A stretch of DNA of 64,000 bases from WHSW01 sp963767475 (lineage in GTDB: Bacteria > Actinomycetota > Thermoleophilia > Solirubrobacterales > 70-9). Positions 49,751 to 56,434 of this stretch are shown piece by piece. The notes below the pieces were generated by a model. It saw only the letters and a list, made by a program, of their open reading frames with translations, made no database searches and was not told the DNA's origin. The translations under genes were made by a program, and so were the position numbers. The DNA lies in contig CAVYEI010000005.1 in assembly GCA_963767475.1 (NCBI GenBank), forward strand, positions 310,001-374,000, read 5' to 3'. Each line of letters starts with the position of its first letter. Within the stretch, counting starts at the first letter, position 1.

Positions 49751-50251
49751 CTAGCCGTCCGCGCGCGCCGCTTCGGCCGCTTCAGCGGCGCGGGCGGCGT
49801 CGCAGCTGGAGCCGATCATCTCCAGCATCTCGCGAACCTCGCAGGGGTTCGAGCCCAGCGCCGGCAGGAAATCCTCTCCGACGCCGCGGGCGTACACCGG
49901 CCACATCCGCTCCAGCATCTCGGCGCCGTCGTCGGTGAGCTGGACATAGAAGCTGCGCCGGTCCGTCTCACAGGCGGTGCGACGGACGAGCCCGCGCTTT
50001 TCGATCCTGTCGATCAGCCGGCTGAGGCCGCTGTTGGAGAGCAGCACGCGCTCAGCCAACTCGACCTGGCGCAACGATCGCTCGGGCGCATCGCGCAGCG
50101 CTGCGAGCACGTCGTACCAGGTAAGCGGGGGTAGGCCCTCATCCTCGAGATCGTTGGAGATTCGCCGCAGCATCGTCGAATGGGCGCGCAAAAACGCCCG
50201 CCATGCAGCCAGTTCCTCTTCCGAGATCTTCGTTGCCGTCGCCGCTTCCAT
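49751..50251 (-). CDS. MarR-family transcriptional regulator
   Basis: 166 residues. Winged-HTH core: LTWYDVLAALRDAPERSLRQVELAERVLLSNSGLSRLIDRIEKRGLV with wing CETDRRSFYVQLTD (about residues 43-107), flanked by dimerisation helices. The C-terminal part contains two Cys (NPCEVREM and SSCDAAR) that might sense oxidants or thiols (inference). Divergent from yceI, with repeats in the shared promoter, suggesting it represses itself and yceI. Confidence 0.9.
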   Translation of the reverse strand: MEAATATKISEEELAAWRAFLRAHSTMLRRISNDLEDEGLPPLTWYDVLAALRDAPERSLRQVELAERVLLSNSGLSRLIDRIEKRGLVRRTACETDRRSFYVQLTDDGAEMLERMWPVYARGVGEDFLPALGSNPCEVREMLEMIGSSCDAARAAEAAEAARADG

Positions 50252-50273
50252 ACCGACAGTGTAGCTGGAGTAG

Positions 50274-50301
50274 TTGACAACGCAATGGTTTCCGGTATGA
50301 T
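50274..50301 (+). promoter_or_regulatory. Strong promoter of the yceI gene
   Basis: TTGACA (50274-50279), 16-nt spacer, TATGAT (50296-50301). The best consensus promoter in the window. The predicted operator begins at the last -10 base. Confidence 0.7.
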
Positions 50302-50340
50302 TGTTGCATCAACAACAGTTGCAGCACAAACAGTTGCAGC
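50301..50340 (+). promoter_or_regulatory. Predicted MarR operator: inverted plus direct repeats
   Basis: TTGTTG-CAT-CAACAA (50301-50315), a perfect 6-bp inverted repeat at the transcription start. Two direct repeats CAGTTGCAGC follow at 50316-50325 and 50331-50340, 15 bp apart. The position suits repression of yceI by the divergent MarR protein. Confidence 0.6.
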
Positions 50341-50360
50341 GACACTCCAAGGAGCTTCAG

Positions 50361-50906
50361 ATGACCACAGCAACCGAACAGAGGATCGTCCCGGCCGGTA
50401 CCTGGGCGATCGACAACGCACACTCGAGCGCCAACTTCGAGGTCGAGCACGGAGGGCTTTCGGTCTTCCGCGGTGGCTTCAAGCCGATCGACGCGAAGCT
50501 CGTCTCCGACGACGAAGGCGTCGTCCTCGAGGGCCGCGTCGCGGTCGAGAGCATCTCGGTCGACGACGAGAACATCCGCCCGCACCTGCTCTCACCCGAC
50601 TTCTTCGACGTCGGGCGCAATCCGGAGGTCAGCTACCGCTCGACCGAGATCAGCGGCTCGGCCGACGACCTCACGGTCACCGGCGAGCTCTCGATGGCGG
50701 GCGTCAGCCTCCCGGTCACCGCGCAGGGCAAGGTCCGGGGGCCGATCGAGTTCGCGCCCGGGGTCGAGAAGCTCTCGCTCTCGCTGGAGACGACGATCGA
50801 CCGAACGGCCTTCGGAATGCTCTGGCAGATGGAGCTCCCGGGCGGCGGGCAGGCACTCGCCAACGACGTCCGCCTCGTCGTCGAGCTCGAGCTGCTCAAG
50901 GGCTAG
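50361..50906 (+). CDS. YceI-family lipid-binding-type protein
   Basis: 181 residues from ATG 50361, with AAGGAG just upstream. The YceI lipocalin-like barrel is visible: GTWAIDNAHSSANFEVEH, then VEGRV-type strands, IDDENIRPHLLSPDFFDV-like loop (SVDDENIRPHLLS), GELSMAGVSLPVTAQGK and TTIDRTAFG. The family binds polyisoprenoids or amphiphiles. No signal peptide, so it is cytoplasmic here. Controlled by a strong promoter with MarR-type operators; the FMN reductase gene follows 5 nt later, giving a MarR/YceI/FMN-reductase stress unit. Confidence 0.88.
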   Translation: MTTATEQRIVPAGTWAIDNAHSSANFEVEHGGLSVFRGGFKPIDAKLVSDDEGVVLEGRVAVESISVDDENIRPHLLSPDFFDVGRNPEVSYRSTEISGSADDLTVTGELSMAGVSLPVTAQGKVRGPIEFAPGVEKLSLSLETTIDRTAFGMLWQMELPGGGQALANDVRLVVELELLKG

Positions 50907-50911
50907 GGGCG

Positions 50912-51475
50912 ATGCGGATCCTCGCCATACCCGGCAGCGTCCGCCGCGACTCCCACAACGCGCGCCTGCTCCGCCACGCGGCGGAGCGGGCGCCCGCCGG
51001 CATCGAGATCGAGGTCTGGGAGGGGCTCAAGTCGATCCCGCCCTACGACGCGGACGACGATGGCGCCAGCCCGCCGCGGCCGGTGGCAGAGCTGCGCCAG
51101 GCGATCGCCGACGCCGACGGCCTCCTGTTCGCGACCCCGGAATACAACTCGTCGATTCCCGGCGTGCTCAAGAACGCGATCGACTGGGCCTCGCGGCCGA
51201 GGGCGACCACGCCCCTGCAGGGCAAGCCCGCGGCGGTGATCGGCGCCACCACCGGCAGCTTCGGCGCCGTCTGGGCTCAGGCCGAGCTGCGCAAGGTCCT
51301 CGCCTCGACCGGCGCCCGCGTCGTCGATCTCGACCTCCCGGTGAGCAAGGCCCACGAGGCCTTCGACGACCGCGGCGCCCTGATCTCCACAGATCACGAC
51401 GACCGCATGCTCGAGGTGCTCGCGGCGCTCTCCACCGAGATCGCCGCCGACCGCGAGCTCGCGGCCGCGGCCTGA
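50912..51475 (+). CDS. NADPH-dependent FMN reductase
   Basis: 187 residues, flavodoxin-like fold: ILAIPGSVRRDSHNARLLRH at the N terminus (phosphate loop), LLFATPEYNSSIPGVLKNAIDW (the family signature with PEYN, about 72-93), and GKPAAVIGATTGSFGAVWAQ. Reduces FMN, quinones, chromate or azo compounds in homologues. Cotranscribed with yceI, so induction by the same signal is expected. Confidence 0.9.
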   Translation: MRILAIPGSVRRDSHNARLLRHAAERAPAGIEIEVWEGLKSIPPYDADDDGASPPRPVAELRQAIADADGLLFATPEYNSSIPGVLKNAIDWASRPRATTPLQGKPAAVIGATTGSFGAVWAQAELRKVLASTGARVVDLDLPVSKAHEAFDDRGALISTDHDDRMLEVLAALSTEIAADRELAAAA

Positions 51476-51494
51476 GCCCCGCGCCTGCCGCTCG

Positions 51495-52238
51495 CTAGCG
51501 CCGAACCGCGCGCCGCGCCGCGTCGAGCGCCTCCCGCGAGCGCCCCGGCAGCTGGCGCGCGACCCGCCAGCGGGCGCCGGAGAAGCCGAGGTTGGCGACC
51601 TTGGCGAAACCGAGCTCATCTTCGCGCAGGGCGAGCAGCAGATGCGCCACCCGGTCGGCGGCCGGTAGCTCGCCGGGAGGCGTAGCCGACCCGCGCCGCT
51701 GTTGAGGCGCCTGTTTGGGCTCTCCCACGCGCACGCACCAGCAGTCGACCCGCCGCCCGCGCGAGCGGACCAGGAACGCTCCCTGCTCGCCGACCAGCCA
51801 GGCGCCGAGCGCGCCGCGCTGGAGCGCGAGCCCGGTGGCGCCGACCAGGTCGCGCTCCGCATGACCGACCAGATCACCGAGCAGGCCCATCGCCACGCCC
51901 TCGGCGCCCGAATCGGCGCCGGCCCGGCGCGCCGCGCTGCGCTCGCTGCCGATCGGGACCACCTGGCGGGCGCCCCGCCGGGCCTGGATCCAGGGCACGA
52001 ACCAGGCGTGGGCAAAGCAAATCGCGGCGACGGGGAAGGTCAGCGGCTCGATCGCGATCAAGAACACGCCGGGGACGACGAACACGCAGACGATCCACGC
52101 GGTCCACGCCGTCCATCGCCGCCCGTCGCGGCGCAGCGTCAGCTCGCTGGCATCCTCGCGCCAGTGCAGGCGGGCCGCTTCCTCGAGCCCGCCGGAGACG
52201 GTCTCGGCGGATGCCAGCGCCGGGTCCATCGGCTGCAC
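51495..52238 (-). CDS. Membrane protein of unknown function carrying a repeat copy
   Basis: 247 residues. Two hydrophobic segments close together (WTAWIVCVFVVPGVFLIAIE and FPVAAICFAHAWFVPWI, about 46-82), then a soluble domain of ~160 residues with ERDLVGATGLALQRGALGAWLVGEQGAFLV. I do not recognise the family. Residues ~176-188 (around QAPQQRRGSATPP) are encoded by the antisense of interspersed repeat copy C and look inserted. Preceded by the 74-residue gene on the same strand. Confidence 0.6.
   Translation of the reverse strand: MQPMDPALASAETVSGGLEEAARLHWREDASELTLRRDGRRWTAWTAWIVCVFVVPGVFLIAIEPLTFPVAAICFAHAWFVPWIQARRGARQVVPIGSERSAARRAGADSGAEGVAMGLLGDLVGHAERDLVGATGLALQRGALGAWLVGEQGAFLVRSRGRRVDCWCVRVGEPKQAPQQRRGSATPPGELPAADRVAHLLLALREDELGFAKVANLGFSGARWRVARQLPGRSREALDAARRAVRR
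51677..51712 (+). repeat. Interspersed hairpin repeat, copy C (inside a minus-strand gene)
   Basis: GAGGCGTAGCCGA, then the hairpin GCGCC-GCTGTTGA-GGCGC. Lies antisense and in frame within the membrane-protein gene 51495-52238. Confidence 0.65.
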
Positions 52239-52247
52239 CGCCTCGGG

Positions 52248-52472
52248 CTAGCCGCCGGCGATCGGGCGCCGCAGGACCACCAGCTCGGCATCGAGGGGCA
52301 GCTCGCGAACGACCTCGGCGGTGCCGTCGGCGTAGCTCACCGAGGCGACCATGCCCCGATCGAGCTGCTCGCGAAAGGCCGCCACGGCCGCCTCGGAGTC
52401 GCCACCGTCGCCACCCTTCCACTCCGCCACGGTCGTGTGCCCGCTGCGGTCGAGTCTGATCAGTCGTCCCAT
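52248..52472 (-). CDS. 74-residue protein of unknown function
   Basis: From ATG 52472 with GAGGAGG 5 nt upstream. Begins MGRLIRLDRSGHTTVAEWKG, then an acidic helix with AFREQLDRGMVASVSYADG and a beta end (EVVRELPLDAELVVLRRPIAGG). The pattern suggests a small alpha/beta fold; I recognise no family. It is the first gene of a pair with the membrane protein downstream and divergent from leuS. Confidence 0.65.
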   Translation of the reverse strand: MGRLIRLDRSGHTTVAEWKGGDGGDSEAAVAAFREQLDRGMVASVSYADGTAEVVRELPLDAELVVLRRPIAGG

Positions 52473-52525
52473 GGCAACCTCCTCGTCGTGGTCTTTCGAG
52501 TCTAAGCGCTCGTAATATCGGGTCG

Positions 52526-55075
52526 ATGGAAGCCGCATTCGAAGAGCCGGCTGGCTATGAGCCGCATGCGATCGAGCGTCGCTGGCAGAAGATCTGGGCC
52601 GACGAGCGCACCTGGGAGGTGCCCAATCCCGGCGAGCCCGGCTTCGACGATTCGAAGCCGAAGTCCTACGTGCTCGAGATGCTTCCGTACCCCTCCGGCG
52701 AGCCGCACGTCGGGCACCTGAAGAACTACTCGCTCGGCGACGCGATCGCCCACTTCCGCCGCCGCAACGGGTATCACGTCATCCACCCGATCGGCTACGA
52801 CGCTTTCGGCCTGCCGGCGGAGAACAACGCGATCAAGACCGGCGTCAACCCGCGCGACGCGGTCGAGGCATCGATCACCGCCTACCGCGAGCAGTTTCGT
52901 GCCTGGGGCCTGTCGTTCGACTGGTCGCGCGAGGTCTCCAGCCACACCCCCGACTACTACCGCTGGACGCAGTGGATCTTCCTCCGCCTTTACGAGCGCG
53001 GCCTCGCCTATCGCAGCGAGGCGGCGGTGCAGTGGTGCCCGGTCGATCAGACCGTGCTCGCCAACGAGCAGGTGATCGACGGGCACTGCGAACGCTGCGG
53101 CTCGCTGGTAGAGGCGCGAAGCCTCGAGCAGTGGTTCTTCAAGATCACCGAGTACGCCGACCGCCTGCTGGCGGACTTCGAAGTGCTCGAGTCCTGGCCC
53201 GAGCACGTGATCACGATGCAGCGCAACTGGATCGGCCGCTCCGAGGGCGCGCAGGTGACCTTCCGCTGCGAGGAGCTGGGGATCGACTTCCCCGTGTTCA
53301 CAACCCGGCCCGACACGCTCTTCGGCGCCACCTTCTTCGTTCTCGCCCCCGAGCACCCCGAAGTCGAGCGGCTGGCCGCCGGCACCGGTCACGAGGACGA
53401 GGTCCGCGCCTACGTCGACGCGGCGATCCGGGAGACGGTCGAGGAGCGCGGCGACGAGGGGCGCGAGAAGACCGGAGTAGCGCTCGGCCGAACGGTGACC
53501 AACCCCGTCAACGGCGAGCAGATCCCGATGTTCGTCTCCGACTACGTGCTGATGGAGTACGGCACCGGCGCGCTGATGGCGGTTCCCGCCCACGACGAGC
53601 GCGATCACGCCTTCGCCCGCGCCTTCGGGCTCGAGATCCGCGAGGTCGTCGAGGGTGGCGACGACGTCCAGGCCGAGCCCTACACGGGCGATGGGCCGAT
53701 GATCAACAGCGGGCGTTTCGACGGCTCCAACAACCGCGACGCCTACGCGGCGATCGTCGAATGGCTTCACGGCGAGGGCACGGGCGAGGGCTCGGTCAAC
53801 TACCGCCTGCGCGACTGGCTGCTCTCGCGCCAGCGCTACTGGGGCTGCCCGATTCCGATCGTCTACTGCGAGACCGACGGCATGGTCGCGGTGCCCGACG
53901 ATCAGCTCCCGGTCGAGCTGCCCGAGGTCGAGGACTACGCGCCCAAGGGCAAGAGCCCGCTTGCGGCGGTCGAGGACTGGGTCAACACCACCTGCCCCAA
54001 ATGCGGCGGCCCGGCGCACCGCGAGACCGACACCATGGACACCTTCGTCGACTCCTCCTGGTACTTCCTCCGCTACCTGGATCCGCACAACACCGAGTTG
54101 CCGTTCGACCGCGAGATCGCCGATTACTGGATGCCGATCGACAACTACATCGGCGGCGTCGAGCACGCGATCCTGCACCTGATGTACGCGCGTTTCTTCG
54201 TCAAGGCGTTCGCCGACATGGGGATGCTGGGGGTGCAGGAACCGTTCGCGAGCCTTTTCACCCAGGGGATGATCACCATGGACGGGGCGAAGATGTCCTC
54301 CTCGAAGGGCAACACGGTGAGCGCGGTCGCCACGGTCGAGCGCTACGGCGCCGACACCGCGCGCACCTACGTCTGCTTCCTCGGCCCACCCGAGCGCGGC
54401 GGCGACTGGGTCCCGGAGGGCGTCGAGGGTGTGCACCGCTTCCTGATCCGCCTCTGGCGCCTCTCCAACGAGGTCGCTCAAAGAACACCCGCCACGTCCT
54501 CGGCTTCGCCTGAACAACCACCGGCCACCTCCTCGGCTTCGCCTCCGGGGGTGCCGGGTGTCGAACTGGACGGCCCTGCGCGGGAGCTGTTGGCGAAGGC
54601 GCACTGGGCGATCGACAAGGTCACCCACGACATCGAGCACGGCCTGCAGCTGCACACCGCGATCTCAGCCGTGATGGAGCTCGTCAACGACGCCTACAGG
54701 CTCAAGGGCGACCTCTACGGCGACGCCGCGGGCGAAGCGGTGCTGCGGTTTGCGACCGCGACGGCGGCCTCGCTGATCTTCCCCTTCGCGCCCCACCTGG
54801 GGTGCGAGGTCTACGAGCAGCTGACCGGCGATCGCGCCTGGGAGCAGCCCTGGCCGCAGGCCGACCCCGAGCTTCTGCGGACCGACACGATCACGCTCGT
54901 GGTTCAGGTCAACGGCAAGCGCCGCGACCAGATCGAGGTCGCCACCGACACTCCCGAGGCCGAATTGCTCGAGCTCGCCCGCAACAGCGAGAACGTCATC
55001 CGCCACCTCGACGGCAAGCAGATCGTGAAGGAGATCGTCGTCCCGGGCAGGCTCGTAAACCTCGTGGTCCGATGA
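52526..55075 (+). CDS. leuS: Leucine--tRNA ligase with a repeat-derived insertion
   Basis: 849 residues. HIGH motif HVGH (about residue 63) in YPSGEPHVGHLKNY, editing domain ~225-420 (TTRPDTLFGATFFVLAPEHP), KMSKS motif AKMSSSKGN (about 589), then the anticodon domain. At residues ~654-680, between LSNEVAQR and DGPARELLAKAHW, a Pro/Ser/Ala stretch with two copies of PATSSASP replaces the usual short linker. The frame stays intact, so the enzyme should work. Cupin and acylphosphatase genes follow. Confidence 0.95.
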   Translation: MEAAFEEPAGYEPHAIERRWQKIWADERTWEVPNPGEPGFDDSKPKSYVLEMLPYPSGEPHVGHLKNYSLGDAIAHFRRRNGYHVIHPIGYDAFGLPAENNAIKTGVNPRDAVEASITAYREQFRAWGLSFDWSREVSSHTPDYYRWTQWIFLRLYERGLAYRSEAAVQWCPVDQTVLANEQVIDGHCERCGSLVEARSLEQWFFKITEYADRLLADFEVLESWPEHVITMQRNWIGRSEGAQVTFRCEELGIDFPVFTTRPDTLFGATFFVLAPEHPEVERLAAGTGHEDEVRAYVDAAIRETVEERGDEGREKTGVALGRTVTNPVNGEQIPMFVSDYVLMEYGTGALMAVPAHDERDHAFARAFGLEIREVVEGGDDVQAEPYTGDGPMINSGRFDGSNNRDAYAAIVEWLHGEGTGEGSVNYRLRDWLLSRQRYWGCPIPIVYCETDGMVAVPDDQLPVELPEVEDYAPKGKSPLAAVEDWVNTTCPKCGGPAHRETDTMDTFVDSSWYFLRYLDPHNTELPFDREIADYWMPIDNYIGGVEHAILHLMYARFFVKAFADMGMLGVQEPFASLFTQGMITMDGAKMSSSKGNTVSAVATVERYGADTARTYVCFLGPPERGGDWVPEGVEGVHRFLIRLWRLSNEVAQRTPATSSASPEQPPATSSASPPGVPGVELDGPARELLAKAHWAIDKVTHDIEHGLQLHTAISAVMELVNDAYRLKGDLYGDAAGEAVLRFATATAASLIFPFAPHLGCEVYEQLTGDRAWEQPWPQADPELLRTDTITLVVQVNGKRRDQIEVATDTPEAELLELARNSENVIRHLDGKQIVKEIVVPGRLVNLVVR
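54492..54544 (+). repeat. Two 20-nt direct repeats in leuS, 33-nt period
   Basis: CCACGTCCTCGGCTTCGCCT (54492-54511) and CCACCTCCTCGGCTTCGCCT (54525-54544) differ at one base. The 33-nt period keeps frame (11 codons). The reverse strand AGGCGAAGCCGA matches the start of interspersed repeat copy D, linking the two. Confidence 0.75.
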
Positions 55076-55116
55076 ATCGCAACCCCGCCCCTGCCCGCGT
55101 CTGGTAGAAAGCTCGC

Positions 55117-55518
55117 GTGCTCGTCAGGCGCCTCTCCGAAGCGGCCGTGACCGAGGTTCATGGTCTGCGTCCGCACATCCTCATGGACGCGGGCGAGCTT
55201 GGCTCGCGCAATGTCTCGGTCAACTGGCTCGAGGTTCCGCCCGGAGTGTCCGAGGAGTTGCGCTCCCATGAGGAGGCCGAGCAGGTCTACGTCGTCGTCA
55301 GCGGCACCGGCACGATGTCGGCGACCGGCGACACCCAGAGCCTCGGCGCCGGTGACCTGGTGCTGATCCCGCCGGCCACCGACCACTCGGTCGCCAACGA
55401 CGGCGACGAGCCGCTGGCCCTGGTCTCGGTGCAGTCGCCGGCGGTCTCGGCGGAGGAGCTCTACAGCCGCCGGCTGGCGACCCAGGCGACCGGCTACGAC
55501 GACGAGGATTACGAATAG
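55117..55518 (+). CDS. Cupin-domain protein
   Basis: 133 residues, a single cupin_2 barrel: VNWLEVPPGVSEELRSHEEAEQVYVVVSGTGTM holds the first metal motif (H-x-x-x-E-Q type with HEEAEQVY), and LGAGDLVLIPPATDHSVAND the second (His in DHSV). Acts as small-molecule isomerase, dioxygenase or binding protein in various members; no substrate clue here. Ends in an acidic tail (DDEDYE). TAGAAA lies 6 nt before GTG 55117. The acylphosphatase gene follows 11 nt later. Confidence 0.85.
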   Translation: MLVRRLSEAAVTEVHGLRPHILMDAGELGSRNVSVNWLEVPPGVSEELRSHEEAEQVYVVVSGTGTMSATGDTQSLGAGDLVLIPPATDHSVANDGDEPLALVSVQSPAVSAEELYSRRLATQATGYDDEDYE

Positions 55519-55529
55519 GGGCTCCCCGG

Positions 55530-55796
55530 GTGGTGCGCCGCCGGGTGATCGTCCACGGTCGGGTCCAGGGCGTCTTCTTTCGCGACAGCGTCCGTAGGGT
55601 CGCCGCGCGCGAGGGGGTTACGGGCTCGGTCGCCAACCGGGCCGACGGAACGGTCGAAGCGGTCTTCGAGGGCACGCCGGAGGGCGTCGAGGCGCTGGTC
55701 GAGTTCTGTCGCCGCGGGCCGGACAAGGCCGCGGTGGAGCGGGTCGAGGTCTTCGAGCAGGAACCGCAGGGCCTCGAGGGCTTTCGCATCGCGTAG
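55530..55796 (+). CDS. acyP: Acylphosphatase
   Basis: Hydrolyses acyl phosphates. 88 residues, standard length. The signature GRVQGVFFRDSVRRVA (about residues 10-25) has the catalytic Arg; GVTGSVANRADGTVEAVFEG carries the catalytic Asn (N in VANRADG). GTG 55530 fits the family start. Confidence 0.95.
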   Translation: MVRRRVIVHGRVQGVFFRDSVRRVAAREGVTGSVANRADGTVEAVFEGTPEGVEALVEFCRRGPDKAAVERVEVFEQEPQGLEGFRIA

Positions 55797-55852
55797 CTGA
55801 TCCGGCACGGAGCGCGCATCCCGCGTCAACGGCGCCAGGGCACGATCGGACG

Positions 55853-56434
55853 ATGCCCGAGCTGAGCAGATCGCAGCTGCTGGTCTACGGGGCGATCGCC
55901 GTCGCGCTGTTGCTCCTCGGCGCGCGCTGGCTGCGATCCGCGGACGAGGCCGATGCCGGCTTCGGCGGTGTCGCCGCCGGCGCCGAGGAGCCATCGTTCG
56001 AGCTCGATCGGGGTGGGGGAGGGGTGATCGTCCACGTCGCCGGCGAGGTCCGCGACCCCGGCGTCTACGAGCTCGCCGCGGGATCGCGGGTCACCGACGC
56101 CGTCGAGCGTGCGGGTGGCGTGACCGGCTCCGCCGCCGCCGACTCGATCAACCTCGCGGCAAGGCTTGCCGACGGCCAGCAGGTCGTTGTTCCCGCCAGG
56201 GTCGTTGGCCCCGCCGGGACGATCGGTGCGACGGCCGAGGAGGGGCCGATCAGCCTCGGTACGGCGACCGTCGAGCAGCTCGACACGATCGAGGGGATCG
56301 GCCCGGTGACCGCGGGCGACATCATCGCCTACCGCGACGAGCACGGCGGGCTCTCCTCGGTCGACGAGCTCGATCAGCTGAGCGGGATCGGTCCGGCGAC
56401 GATGGCGGCGCTGCGCGACCGGCTGCAGCCCTAG
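55853..56434 (+). CDS. comEA: Competence protein ComEA (DNA receptor)
   Basis: Binds extracellular double-stranded DNA for uptake. 193 residues: a transmembrane anchor (~12-25), an SLBB domain (VIVHVAGEVRDPGVYELAAG, ~55-115) and the C-terminal helix-hairpin-helix pair (ISLGTATVEQLDTIEGIGPVTAGDIIAYRDEHGG, ~132-190). The comEC ATG follows the stop directly, so both are cotranscribed. No other uptake genes are in this window. Confidence 0.94.
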   Translation: MPELSRSQLLVYGAIAVALLLLGARWLRSADEADAGFGGVAAGAEEPSFELDRGGGGVIVHVAGEVRDPGVYELAAGSRVTDAVERAGGVTGSAAADSINLAARLADGQQVVVPARVVGPAGTIGATAEEGPISLGTATVEQLDTIEGIGPVTAGDIIAYRDEHGGLSSVDELDQLSGIGPATMAALRDRLQP

